From Paratinospora sagittata (taxonomy: Eukaryota > Streptophyta > Magnoliopsida > Ranunculales > Menispermaceae): a stretch of DNA of 64,000 nt. The stretch is from NCBI GenBank assembly GCA_035771175.1, contig CM069610.1, positions 21,294,501 to 21,358,500 on the forward strand, read 5' to 3'. Made by a program: the position numbers and the translations under genes. Shown piece by piece: positions 22,201 to 33,083 of this stretch; within the stretch, counting starts at the first letter, position 1, and every line of letters begins with the position of its first letter. The notes under the pieces are model-generated. The model saw nothing but the letters and a program-made list of their open reading frames with translations. It was not told where the DNA came from and did not search any database.

Positions 22201-24115
22201 GTTGCTTCAAGATGCAAAAATGAGGGAGGCTAGGGTTGTTTATAAAGCTATTAAATGAGTGTGGCATGGAGAAATTTTCTTGCGTTTTGCTTATTTATAG
22301 CTATAAATTATCTCATTTCAAAGTGTATGTGCTTTATAAATATAACCTATCCCTAAACTTTTAAATCAAAAAAATTTCCCACCGCCACCAACAAAACATT
22401 TTTTTCTTGTAGCGTAACCTGTCATAAATAAAAAAAAGTTAATAAAAAAATTTATAAAAGTTTCAGTTGGTATCTCAATTATTGCTTAGTAGGTCTCACT
22501 GTTATGGCCTTCCACAAAACATTTTAACTTTATTTAATTATCTTAATTTAAAATTATTATTAGATTATAATTATTTTAAATTAGTAAAAAGGACAATTAT
22601 CAAAATTGATTGGTTTAAAGGTGACAACAAAATTATGTTATATTACAAAAGTTGTTTCTTATAAAAACATTGAGAAAAAGATCTTTTTTATAATCAAAAT
22701 AGAGATTAATTTTTTTTGTCAATAAATATATGATAATGAGCTTCAACGAAACTGTTACTGTGCATTAGAAATAGCAAAAAAAAAATTAAAAAAACTTTTC
22801 TTTAAAGTTATAATTTTAGCTTAAAATGACCCTGCAAAAATAAGATTACTATGTTTATTCGGCGTCCGAAGCTTGACGAATACTACAATTAAATGATTTT
22901 AATAATTTGATTAACAAAAAACATCTGAGAAATAAGTCAAATATAAGAAGAGAATTTTTAGAAAGTATTGAACCCAAAAAATGGCCATTTAAATTGTAGA
23001 GTTTCTATTATAGTTATCAATATTAAATTACTAAATTAATTTACACAAATTAAAAAAACATAACATTTAAGGAATTCAATTAACTATCAATCAAAGGTAC
23101 AATTTAACTGTTTATTTTCTTTTTCTTTTTTTATTTTAAACATTTTAAATTGCTTGTTTAAACTAAAAATTCAATATATATTTCTTTGATAAACTAAGAA
23201 TAAACATTTGATTTCAAATTTAAAATTGTATCTCAAAGTAGCCAAAAAATCATGTTATATTAATGAAGTTAGTAAACCAAAAAAAATTCTATTTTTTGTT
23301 TTGATAAGCAATTTCAACATAAATGTTCTCTATGCTCAATCAACAAATTTTAATTCATTGACTTGTTCTTGGACCTTATAATCTATCTTGTTACTCCTGC
23401 AAAACTAAAAGCATGTTTGGTTCACAAACATAATATTTAAAATTGTTTGTAAAGTATTGTTTTCAAAAAATAAAGAAACAAAAAAAATGTTTTTTTTTTC
23501 GTTTTTCTTTCACAAATTTGAAAATTAAATAAAAAACAATTTTTAAAAATAATCTCTCTAACACATGTTTTTCTTGAATTTTTTGCCATTTGAAAACAAA
23601 GAGCAAATTTTAAATGTAAATGAATTATTTGGTTTAAGAGATCACACTGCGCCCAACACAACCCAATGATATGACGTAGAATTGAAGCATCCATCCATCA
23701 GTGTATTATTTAAAGGGAAAAAAATAGAAACCTAAGAACAAGGGTAAAGATGGACTCTTCCAAAAAAAAAAAAAAAAGGTAAAGATGATGGGTTGCGTTC
23801 ACTCTTTGTTCTACTGATAAATATACAAATGATAATATTTGAGCTCCCAAGTTAAACTTCTAATAAAAATGGAAAGATTACTAATGATTAAAGGAAAAAA
23901 AATAAAAATAAAAACTAAAAACTAAAGAAAGTGGGAATAAATTAAAATAGAAAGTGTGGCACTTTTATCAAAAGACAATTATTGCTTTGGAGTGAGTGGG
24001 CAAGTGGCAACTTATGAATAGGGTTTTGAGGAGAGCGTGGACGCCATTAGAGTTAAGAGTATGAAACAAAGGAAACGCAACCATCTCCTTTTCTTTTAGG
24101 GTTTAGGATTTAGGG
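22201..24115. other. AT-rich intergenic stretch, nothing recognised
   Basis: It has no ORF with family resemblance, no LTR ends and no RNA gene. It holds poly-A/T runs (for example 23,762-23,777). The last 100 bp (about 24,010-24,115) are more balanced and abut the truncated LTR of element D. Confidence 0.6.
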
Positions 24116-25059
24116 GTGAAAAATTGGATAACAACGGGGTGAGCTATTGCCCTATGGGTAAAATAGTTCGTGAATATGACAATTAATAAAGGAAACTTCA
24201 TAATCAAATATCACATATACACAACATAGCATCATAATTAGTACAATATGTATGTATGCATGACACCATCTCGTAATGGTTCCATGATTGTACGTCGCTC
24301 TAAGTTAACGTACAGACGTCCATCTCCAGGTAAACCCAGGTTCTCGTTGTACGTCCCTCCCCAAGGTCATCGCCCCAGATTCACGTACGGATGTCCATCC
24401 CCAGATAATCTCGGGTTCTCATTGTACGTCCCTCTCTAGGGAAATATCAAGAATAGTGAGCATTGCTTCTAACTATTTTGTGGATCATGAACCACTTACG
24501 TCCCTAGTGGTGCTTATATATGATGCCAATGCATGAGCAGGTCTGGTCTTTACTAACATTAGATAGGATTTGGTAGCGTTGGTGATTCTTATCAGGTCAG
24601 TATCACCACATGCAAGGTTAGGATATCCAGTATTACTTGTACAAGCCGATAGCTTTCAAATAAGACCAACTAGATCAGTCTCCAGTTAAGAGGTGGGACA
24701 CGAGGTCCACTTAAATACCAATCTTCTAAAGAACACGTTGCCTCCCGTTCACTATTTAAAGCTATTAAGGACAAGACTAAGTCTGGTTGTGTCAGATTGA
24801 CCACTAATACGGCGTAGTAACAGTGTAATACATTAACTCCAAGTATACAGGCATAAGTATGACAAGTATGAACATTATACGCAATAATGCAGTGTAAGAA
24901 TAGTAGACATAATGATAAATGAATGTAAACTTTAATAAAAGTCATAAGACACGCAAACCTATGTTTCGTTCCCCACCTTCAGATAAAATCTTCTTCTGGA
25001 ACTGGAGCTTTCTCCCGAGCAGAACCACGCTGCACCGCGAAGAGAGTCTCAAAAAGAGA

Positions 25060-25102
<43 letters not shown>

Positions 25103-25252
25103 AGGATTGGTGTGAGAAATGAGAGGGGGAGGGGGTTCCTTATATAGGACAAAGAACGCCCGAACGTTCGAACATCGACCCGATCGTTCGGGCAGTGCCC
25201 AAACTTCAATTTTTTTTATTTTATTTTTTTCGTCTAAACCAGGGGTATTACA
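24116..25252 (-). repeat. 3' LTR of element D (truncated at its inner-genome end)
   Basis: Homology to the LTR at 43753-45085 begins at about 24,116 (TGAAAAATTGGATAAC) and runs to ..GGGGTATTACA at 25252. About 245 bp of the LTR terminus is missing. It contains a 70-bp tandem duplication (24,306-24,440), a GA microsatellite (25,067-25,100), a minus-strand TATA box (25141-25146) and palindromes GCCCGAACGTTCG and CCCGATCGTTCGGG (25158-25192) immediately upstream of the TATA. Confidence 0.9.
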
Positions 25253-25269
25253 CTCTACCCCCCTTAAAG
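25253..25269 (-). other. Polypurine tract of element D
   Basis: The minus strand reads CTTTAAGGGGGGTAGAG directly before the LTR start TGTAATACCCC. The same tract is at 45086-45102 in C. It would prime plus-strand synthesis and fixes the outer LTR edge. Confidence 0.85.
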
Positions 25270-25374
25270 GAATTTCTCCCCCGAAATTCAGTCCATGTAG
25301 TAATGATTGCTATCTGAGTGGGATTTATCGTCGTCGTCATCATTCGCAAGATTAGGGTAGTGCCTGTAAGGCCC

Positions 25375-25809
25375 CTAAATAGCACTGTAGCCGGTGGAAT
25401 CCTCAATATCATCAAACAATGGAGAGCAAATGGAGTCGAATTCGTCCTCAAAAGGTTCCGTCATTTGCCTAACTGATGGTAGTGTAGGGCTCTGCAAGTT
25501 GCAACGTTCCAAGGAAGGTAGGTTGAGTGGCGGAATGCTTTTTCGTGTTGTTGACCGAATTCGGCCCACTGGTAATTTTGGAAGGAGATTCAACCAGGAT
25601 GAGGGCATAAGATTATTTCGGGCAATATTGTTACGAAAAAACCATGCACGCTCTGGCAATAGGGATCGTTGTCTGTGGGGCGATGGAGTTGTTGATGCGA
25701 AGAAGTTGTGGTTTGCATCAGAGTCTGAAGGAGTCTCCACTGGTTTCCAAATAGGCCATGGAGTGTGTGACTTATTACTTCTACCTAAGTTGTTTTCAGA
25801 CATCTGCAT
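25375..25809 (-). CDS. Post-pol accessory ORF, intact (element D)
   Basis: This 144-codon ORF lies between integrase and the PPT, the position where env-like genes occur. It starts MQMSENN. The middle is basic and Pro/Ser-rich (SPHRQRSLLPERAW; GRIRSTTRKSIPPLNLPSLE). The end is acidic (EPFEDEFDSICSPLFDDIED). There is no signal peptide or membrane segment, so it is not a classical envelope. Broken homologues at the same place in B (35997-36404) and C (45103-45634) keep the start and the RQMxE..DExDxxCSP segment, so the gene was part of the family. I do not recognise the domain. Confidence 0.6.
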   Translation of the reverse strand: MQMSENNLGRSNKSHTPWPIWKPVETPSDSDANHNFFASTTPSPHRQRSLLPERAWFFRNNIARNNLMPSSWLNLLPKLPVGRIRSTTRKSIPPLNLPSLERCNLQSPTLPSVRQMTEPFEDEFDSICSPLFDDIEDSTGYSAI

Positions 25810-25898
25810 GGTTAATTAAATGAAACAATATATTACGATATTGTAAAGTAAGTTCCATCATTTTATTGATAAGTGAAATAGTACAATGTATCACATCA

Positions 25899-26792
25899 TC
25901 AATTATTACTAGAAAACAATTTAGGGTATTTTTGTTTAATTGTTTCTTCTAGTTCCCATGTTGCTTCTTCTACTCCATGGTGATCCCAGAGCACTTTCAC
26001 AAGTGGTATGCTGCGTCGCCTTAGTTCTTGAGTTTTTCTATCCAGAATTTGTATCGCTCTCTCCTGATACTTATTTTCTTCTTCAACCCGAACCTCGACC
26101 AGAGGGATGATATGCGAAGAGTCAGGACGATACTTTCGAAACATGGATACGTGAAAAATGTCATGAACCTTAGACATGGAAGATGGAAGGGATAGATGAT
26201 AGGCTAGTTTGCCAATACGTTCAATGATCTGAAATAGACCGATATACTGTGGGGAGAGCTTTCTTTTGATCCCAAAGCACTTGACATCTCTTGTAGGTTG
26301 AACTTTTAGAAAACCCAAGTCCCTCTTATCAAATTCTAGAGGTTGTCTCAGCTTCTCGGCATAGCTCTTCTGTCGACTTTGTGCTACACGAAGTTGCTCT
26401 TTTACTAGTGTGATCTTCTCAGAAGTCTCTTGAACTAGTTCACGCCCCAATTGCAGTCGATCTGCCATATCTAACCAGCATACAGAAGATCTGCAAATGC
26501 GACCATAGAGAGCCTCGTAGGGTGCCATGCCGATACTGGTTTGGTAGTTGTTGTTGTATGCAAACTCAGCCAAATGTAAGTGTTTTGCCCATCTGTCATG
26601 AAAGTCCAAAATGCAACATCTTAGCATGTCTTCTAATATCTGGATCAACCGTTCTTACTGCACGTCAATCTGTGGGTGAAAAGTCGTACTCATGGCAATC
26701 CTGGAGCCCATTCTACTCTAGAAGTCTTGCCAAAATTTTGATGTGAATCGAGGGTCTTGATCAGAGATGATCGTGAGTGGTATACCATGGAG
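25899..26792 (-). pseudogene. pol: pol of element D: integrase core end and chromodomain-like tail
   Basis: A continuous frame from 26648 to 25899 (249 codons) holds the distal integrase core (MIQILEDMLRCC; EFAYNNNYQTSIGMAPYEAL), the GPY-type module (SPQYIGLFQIIERIGKLAY; KVHDIFHVSMFRKY) and a chromodomain-like end (IPLVKVLWDHHGVEEATWEL). Such tails direct chromovirus integration to heterochromatin. Upstream, a stop replaces one residue just before ERLIQILED. The gene is then interrupted by the solo LTR at 26798, and its proximal half resumes at 28129. Confidence 0.85.
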
Positions 26793-26797
26793 GTGTA

Positions 26798-28128
26798 TGT
26801 TGCGTTAAATTCTAATTCGCAAGTGTACGAATAGTCAAGTTATAATATATCGACAGCGAGTCGGGTTATCGTATCCACAGGGATTATTTCACTCACCAAA
26901 TACCATTTTCATTAATGTCTAACTTTATCTAGCTAATCAAATGGTAGAGTTTCAATAATTAAAAGGCAATTAAAATTCAAATCAAACTAATAGAATATGG
27001 GAGATATCAAATATATGAAAATATCTAGAGACTTGACTTCACCTAACCTTCAATCATATAACTTAGACACGCTTATTATCAAATCAATTTCCTAGTCTAT
27101 AGGTCAAAATCCGCACGTCTTTAATTCCTTCTCTCGAGTGTCGAATTAGAACGTATCATCAAGAACATGATTCGATTTCTCGATAAAACCCTAATTCTCA
27201 ATAACCAATTAAGTTTCGTGATTTTCCTACAACCTCATGAAACCTTGTAAACCTCTCGATTCTACAACTGTTTCATGTCATAAGTCCCCTTATCAAACCT
27301 AAAAAACCCTATCTCGAGTGTCACCTTCCAAGTCTAGGTTCATTCGATTTGTGACCAATAAACCAAAAGCATTAAGCGCATAGAATCATAAATAAACTAT
27401 GAAGATTTCACTAATAATAAACAAAATCTAAAATTAAACCATGATGTTCAGGTTAGGATCCATCTCCTCTCTAAAATAATAAATTAGTTCATACTTTGAA
27501 TGATAAAAACACAAAACATGGAGAAAAACTCTAAAGTAAACATAATATCAAACTCTAGAATTTCGAACTTGAATCTTTTTCCTGGAAGGTTGAAAAGCCC
27601 TAAAATTTGATATATTATATCACCCCCTTTCGTCCAAAAAACAAATTAGAAAGCCTCTCGTAATTAAGAGTTGCCAAAACATGGCTTCCAAAAGACCTAG
27701 CACCGCGGCGCTCCGATTGGAATTTCCCTGTGCCGCGGTGCTCCGTTAAGTGTGTGTCAACACCGCGGCGCCCAGAGATTCAAGTTTTCAGTCATTCTAG
27801 CGCCACAGGCTGCCCCACCACTTAGCCAATTTTTGTCACTTTTCTGCTTAGGCTCTTCATGTTTTTTCCTTTGCCACTTCTTGTACATGTTCTTCTCATC
27901 CAAATCCATGACTAATGCATCCAAACACCTACAAAACAAAGCAAAGTAAGTTAATAATTCACTAAAGCATAAATTAAATCAAATTATAAACTAATGAACT
28001 AAAATAATGAATAAAAACCAAATTAATCCTAAGCTAACAAATGTATTAAAACTAACATAAACCTATCAAACTAATGCATAAAATGTCCTAAAACATGCTC
28101 TATAACCTACCTAAATATGCAATTATCA
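26798..28128 (-). mobile_element. Solo LTR, 1,331 bp, TGATAATTGC..CGCAACA, inserted in integrase of D
   Basis: Minus-strand ends are TGATAATTGCATATTTAGG and TTAACGCAACA. The flanks are GTGTA (26793-26797) and GCGTA (28129-28133), a 5-bp duplication with one difference, and the integrase sequence is continuous across it in B and C. The 3' part contains CCCTGTGGATACGATAACCC, a phrase common near the ends of several plant gypsy LTRs. Three GC-rich pieces (CACCGCGGCGCTCC, TGCCGCGGTGCTCC, CACCGCGGCGCCC) cluster at about 27,698-27,773. It has no coding content. Confidence 0.75.
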
Positions 28129-29255
28129 GCGTACAATCTCTCTTTCATATAATTCGGCAAGCTTGACAGGGTTATCAGTGAACTTTATTGGTAAAAAGTG
28201 TGCAGACTTTGTAAGTCTATCAATGATAACCAGGATTGCATCCTGCCCTTTTCTTATTTCAAGGCAAAACCGTAACAAAATCAATTGCGATGTTCTCCTA
28301 CTTCCATTCTCCAATAGGCAAAGGCTGGAGAAGTCCAGAGGGAAGTCTGCATTCTGCCTTTACTTGTTAGCACACGAGACATCGAGCAACGAAGTCTGCA
28401 ATAGCCTTCTTCATTTCAGAAAACCAGAATTGTTGCTTGACATCCCTGTACATCTTGTCTCCCCCAGAATGCATAGCGAACCTTGAACAATGCATTTCAG
28501 TGAGCACTTCTTTATGAACTTGAGGATCGTTCTGTAAATAGAGAAGTTTTTTTAGAAAATAGCTCCGTCATTGGAGATCGACCAGTGAGGAAGGTCCTTT
28601 CCACTGAGTAGAAGTTCTCGTTTCTCCATTACCATACGGTTATCATGCGGTCGTTGGCTTGAGCTGCTGAAATCTTTTGAATAACCTCAGAGTTGGCAGA
28701 TAATTGAGAGAGTTGTGATCCTTCTCCTTCCTCGATGAGCTATAGGTTAAAATTCTCCATCTCTGTAGCCAACTTCCCCATCTCGAAGTCAAGAATGCAA
28801 GCAGTAACATAAGATTTTCTACTCAAGGCATCAGCCACAACATTGGCCTTACCCGGATGGTATTGGAGTTGAAAGTCATAATCTTTCAAGAATTTCAACC
28901 ATCATCTTTGGCAGAGGTTCAGGTCTCTTTGAGTGTAGATGTACTTGAGACTATTGTGATCCGAGAAGACCTCAAATCGTTCACCGTATAGGTAGTGATG
29001 CCATAACTTCAGTGCGAATACGACAACTGCAAGTTCCAGGTCATGCGTTGGGTAATTACCCTCATGAATCTTTAGTTGCCTAGAAGCATACGCAACAACC
29101 TAACCTTCTTGCATTACTCTCCAATTCCTTCAGTTGTTTGTCCAACTCAATCATCTCGACATTGGACATTTTGTATGGTGGAATTGAGATGGGTCTCGTC
29201 CTTGGTATGAGTTTGATCTCAAAATCAAATTCCCGAACTGGAGGTAAACCAGGGT
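28129..29255 (-). pseudogene. pol: pol of element D: integrase proximal half, RNase H tail, RT-linker scar
   Basis: 28129-28700 carries the HHCC and early catalytic-core region of integrase (VIIDRLTKSAHFLPIKF; REIVR at the solo-LTR junction). 28700-29117 carries the end of RNase H and the connection (minus-strand LHPG-like, ADALSRKS region). At about 29,118 the RNase H sequence is joined directly to the protease-RT linker (PYKMSNVE.. region, 29,118-29,255), which deletes the RT core. A second deletion at 29,256 removes protease and joins the linker to the gag knuckle region. Several stops are present. Confidence 0.8.
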
Positions 29256-30224
29256 TAGATGCTTCAGTCCCAGGTGTCGTGGCCTCATGTTTTTTAACAG
29301 GGGCTGGGAGGGCTGGGTTTTGATTATAGTAGGGCTTCTTCTTGTTGCCCTGTTGAGTGCTCTGTTGGGAAATCGTTGCAGGCTATTTTTCCTGTTCTTT
29401 CTCTATTCCTGCTCAAAGTTCATGGCCTTGTCGACAAGCTCCCTGTAATTCTTGAGATCCAAGATCGACAGGGCTTGTCGGATGTCTTGACGAAAGTCAT
29501 TATAGAATTTCTCGGCCTTATCTTGCTCTGTTGAGATAGTGGAGAGAGAATGAATCGATAATTCTTTGAATTTGACAACATATTCTCACACTATCATGTT
29601 ACCCTAGTAGAGTCTGGCAAACTCCTGGCGTCTCTGCCTCTTCACTGTGCCAGGGAAGTACTCGTAAATAAACAATGACTCGAACTCTAGCCAAGTCATG
29701 TTCGTTACGTTGACCCTTGGGTCTTCCTTCACTGTTATCCACCAGGTGTTACCTCCCCCAACAAGTTGGTAGGAAGCTAATGAAATCTTTCGAGCCTCGT
29801 TAACTCCCATAGCCATGAGAGCCTTTTTCAACTCAGCAAGCCATTTCTGCGCTTCATCCGCATCAATGGTATCGACAAAGGTAAGGGGTTGTAGCCTTTT
29901 ATACTTTGTGATCTTGTCAGTTTGTGTCTCCGACCCAGATCGAACAGGTGCCTGTATGGTGATCGCCTGATTGGTCGCGGTCTCATGGACGGTCGTATGA
30001 ACAGTTATTTTCATCGCCTCGATAAATTGAACAAAAAAGCTTTCCATGCCCGAAGGCATAACAAAGTGTCTGGGAGGAGGTGGAATTGTCTGCCCAGAAG
30101 TAGTGGTAGTGTCGTGTGTAGCCTGCTCTGTCCTCGGAGGTGACGGTTCCTAATTTTGAATCACATGAGGTGCCTCCTCTGCTGGACGGACTGTGCGTGG
30201 CCTTCCACTCTTCCTGGTTTGCAT
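29256..30224 (-). pseudogene. gag: gag of element D
   Basis: ATG at 30222-30224 opens MQTRKSGRPRTVRPA. An in-frame stop follows near 30,150. The capsid domain is open from 30059 to 29604 (YKRLQPLTFVDTIDADEAQK; WWITVKEDPRVNVTNMTWLE; EFESLF-type). Downstream, a frame change and the deletion at 29,256 remove the zinc knuckle. The N-terminal domain is the best-preserved capsid segment of the four copies. Confidence 0.82.
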
Positions 30225-30999
30225 TTTCTCACTAGCAATAAGAAAATAAAACCATGTTTTAGGAACCTAGCCAAGTATAGTATTAGGATATTCTCAGCAA
30301 AAAGTTTGAGAGTTCTGCAATATAAAACCACTTATTTTTCTAATTATGGTGTAAGGCTTTTGTTGAGGAATCACAAAATCTTATGTGCCTCATATGTTTG
30401 GTCATGGTATAAAACAAGGTTAAAGTGTTCATAGGATAAGTAAAATTTTGAAAATATCTCAAATGTTTTAGTTTCGGTTGAACATACATATGTTTTTTTT
30501 TTGAAATTCCATACGAGTCATAGAGATTCTACGATTAACCTCGGTAAATATCCTAATCTACCGTTCTATCGCATTCTTATGTATTCAAACTCTTTCGCTT
30601 AGTCTTTCCGACTATTATCCAAGTTCGTGTGTCCCATACCACATGAATTTGATAATAAAGGGTTCAACCAAGTTAAGATGTATGAACACGGTCTCTACAA
30701 AACATCGGCTGGAGAGGAGTTCACTAATAGTATCGTCCAAGTTTACTCGTCCCATACCTTGTAAACTTAGTGATAATGTTAGTAATTCAACTTTCCCCAA
30801 ATGTTTCTTTTCACACAACGTCGTGGGTTTTCTTACTTCCACGTTTTATTTAGTATCTTGCAATTTTGTTGTGCCCCATACCACTCCAAAGTTAGTGATA
30901 GAAAAGAAAAAAATGGTTGTAAGTCGGCCCACCAAACATAGTCTCAAACAAAACATTTCATTCATAATAAGAAAATATTTACAATGCCAATAATTTTCC
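30225..30999 (-). other. Conserved pre-gag/gag spacer (element D)
   Basis: Homologous to 14872-15649, with three TCCCATACC-type marks (near 30,634, 30,750 and 30,876, the last CCCCATACC). No ORF is supported. Confidence 0.55.
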
Positions 31000-31677
31000 T
31001 AATTTTTCTGCCTACTACTACTCCTCCTAGACCTTTTTCTAGTTATAGAACGACTACCAGCAGAACGTTGAGAAGTTGCTCCCTGTTCTGCTATGTTTTG
31101 CACACGCGTTATCAAAGCATTGCGGGTCTCCTACATCTGAGCAAAACTAGATACTATCACATTTAACTGGTCAAATTGGTTAGCCTGTTGTCTCATAGAT
31201 GCTTGGTTGGCCGATTGTCCCATCGATGGATGGTAGGTTGACTGTCCCATAGGTGGAGGGTAGGTTGTAGGCATAGGTGGAAAGTATTGACCGTATGGTT
31301 GACTCATAACTGGGACCTCTTGGACGGTTGGATATGCTTGAGTCGGACAAGTTTGAAAGAATGGACTCATCAAGATATCCTGTCTTCCAAAGTTTGGTGC
31401 CGAACAATTTTTTTTTTGTTGGTTCACAAAAAATTGTGTATTCGGCTGGTAAGGTACCTCAGAGTTGGAAACCCCTAAGACGTCGTATTTTCATGGGTTG
31501 GGAGGTTCCAAGAAGGTCGATTTGCTGGAACTCCCCGTCCATCCTGATTTGTTTGTGGTTGACCAAGGTTGCCAAAGAGATCTTCCTCGGAGAATAGATG
31601 ATCGAGTTGACCATTGTTTGGGGCTGAGTTAGTTGTAATGTTCTGATTTGGTTCATTAATTGGTGCTTCCCTAACAG
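31000..31677 (-). pseudogene. Pre-gag ORF fragment, element D (C-terminal half)
   Basis: Only the Pro/Gln-rich second half remains: YPPPMGQSTYHPSMGQS repeats and a basic end encoded near 31,000-31,070. The N-terminal plant-transposon domain is missing because the sequence jumps at 31,678 into the middle of the LTR. The join shows a short shared GAAT, suggesting a microhomology-mediated deletion. Frameshifts are present. Confidence 0.7.
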
Positions 31678-32677
31678 GAATGCATTATAACAATAACCGA
31701 GTACACAGGTACACCATTGACTACAAATCTGATTTCATTAATTACAGAATGTATTTTTGTACAAAAATGTAATTGAGGGAACATCCTTCCAAAATCTCCC
31801 TAATAAATAAGTAAGGGGTACAGATGTTCACATTGTACATCTCTCCCTAGGGGAAACATCCATAATAGTGAGCATTGCTCCAATAACAATTCCGTAGATC
31901 ACAAACCACTTACATCCCTAGGTGGTTATTATTTCATGTATGATGACTGTGCATGTACGGGTCCGATTTTCTCTAATTTTAGACAAGATTTAGCGGCGTC
32001 CGGTGATGCTTATCAAAGTCAACATCACCGCGTGCTTTGTTAGGATGTCTAGTACTACTTATCCAAGCATATAGCTTTCAATGGGACCAACCATACTAGT
32101 CCTCATGTCGAGAGGTGGGACACAAGGTCTGCTTAAATACCACGTTTTCTAGAGCAGCAAGCCGCCTCCCCGTTAACCATTCAAAGTTACTGAGGACAAG
32201 ACTAAGTCTGGTTGAATCAAATTGACCACTAATCCAGTGTAGTAACAGTGTAATACGTGGACTCCAAATATAAAGTTATAAGTATGACATGTATGAACAT
32301 TATATGCAATAATGCAGTGTAAATGAATAATAGACATAATGACAAATGAATGAAAACTTTAATAAAAGTCATAAGACACGCAAACATATGTTTTGTTCCC
32401 CACCTTCAAATAAAACTTCTTTTCGAAACTGGCTCTTCTTCCCGAGCAGAACCGCTTCGCACGATAAATAGAGTTTCTAAGAGAGAGTCTCAAAAAGAGA
32501 GGGAGAGAGTCTATAGAAGAATGAGAGAGAGTGAGGAGAAATGGTGTGAGAAATGAGGGGGGAAGGAGTTCTTTTTATAGAAAAAGACATGCCCAAAAGT
32601 TCGGGCATCGACCCGAACGTTCGGGATTCTGCACAAACGTTCCAATTTTTTTTTTGTCAACCAGAGGTGGTATGTTA
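31678..32677 (-). repeat. 5' LTR of element D (LTR1), internally deleted
   Basis: It begins at TGCATTATAAC, equivalent to about 60 bp inside the full LTR, and ends at ..GGTATGTTACA. About 260 bp between ..GGGGTACAG and ATGTTCACATTG (31,831) are missing compared with 60,866-61,150. It keeps the TATA-like TTTTTATAG (about 32,570-32,580) and, upstream of it, a perfect 14-bp palindrome CCCGAACGTTCGGG at 32612-32625. Confidence 0.85.
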
Positions 32678-33083
32678 CACCCCGCCCGGACGCGCCTAAA
32701 CTAACGGAACACTCACAAGCGGGGTGCAAATGCATTATAATAATAACCGAGTGCGCAGGTACACAATTGAATACAAATATAATTTCATTAATTTCATAAT
32801 GTATTTTTGTACAAAATATAATTGGGGGACCATCCTCCCAAAATCTCCCTATAAGTAAAGAAGGGGTACAGAATGTGGGCCCAAAAACCTCCACCCAGTC
32901 CACCTTAAACTCCTAAAAAATTGGTTAACAACGGGGTGAGCTATTACCCAATGGGTAAAATAGTTCGTGAATATGACAATTAATAAAGAAGGCTTCATAA
33001 TCAAATATCAAATAAACACAACATAGCATCATAAACAGTACAACATGTATGTGTGCATGACACCATCTCGTAATGGTTCCATG
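32671..33083 (-). repeat. LTR2: terminal part of the 3' LTR of element B
   Basis: It begins TGTTACACCCCGCCCGGACG and matches the first ~410 bp of the LTR at 43753, stopping at GGTTCCATG (33083) where X2 begins. It directly abuts LTR1 (the two share TGTTACA at 32671-32677), with no PBS, PPT or internal sequence between them. The most economical reading is that it is the 3' end of B's 3' LTR. Confidence 0.8.

Larger units (their letters stand above)
24116..32677 (-). mobile_element. Ty3/gypsy element D, internally deleted
   Basis: It belongs to the same family as A, B and C. In transcription order: 5' LTR 31678-32677, fragment of the pre-gag ORF, spacer, gag, linker, RNase H tail, integrase, post-pol ORF, PPT, and a truncated 3' LTR (24116-25252). 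Protease and the RT core are gone, by deletions at about 29,118 and 29,256. PBS, leader and the first half of the pre-gag ORF are lost at 31,678. A solo LTR interrupts integrase at 26798-28128. It could not retrotranspose alone. Confidence 0.88.

Noticed and set aside
25375..25809. Envelope gene in the post-pol ORF
   Set aside because: No signal peptide, membrane segment or furin-like site, and only 144 residues.
25394..25819. Plus-strand 141-codon ORF opposite the post-pol ORF
   Set aside because: It is almost coextensive with the sense ORF. The sense frame has the element's orientation and recognisable homologues in B and C, so the plus frame is probably a shadow.
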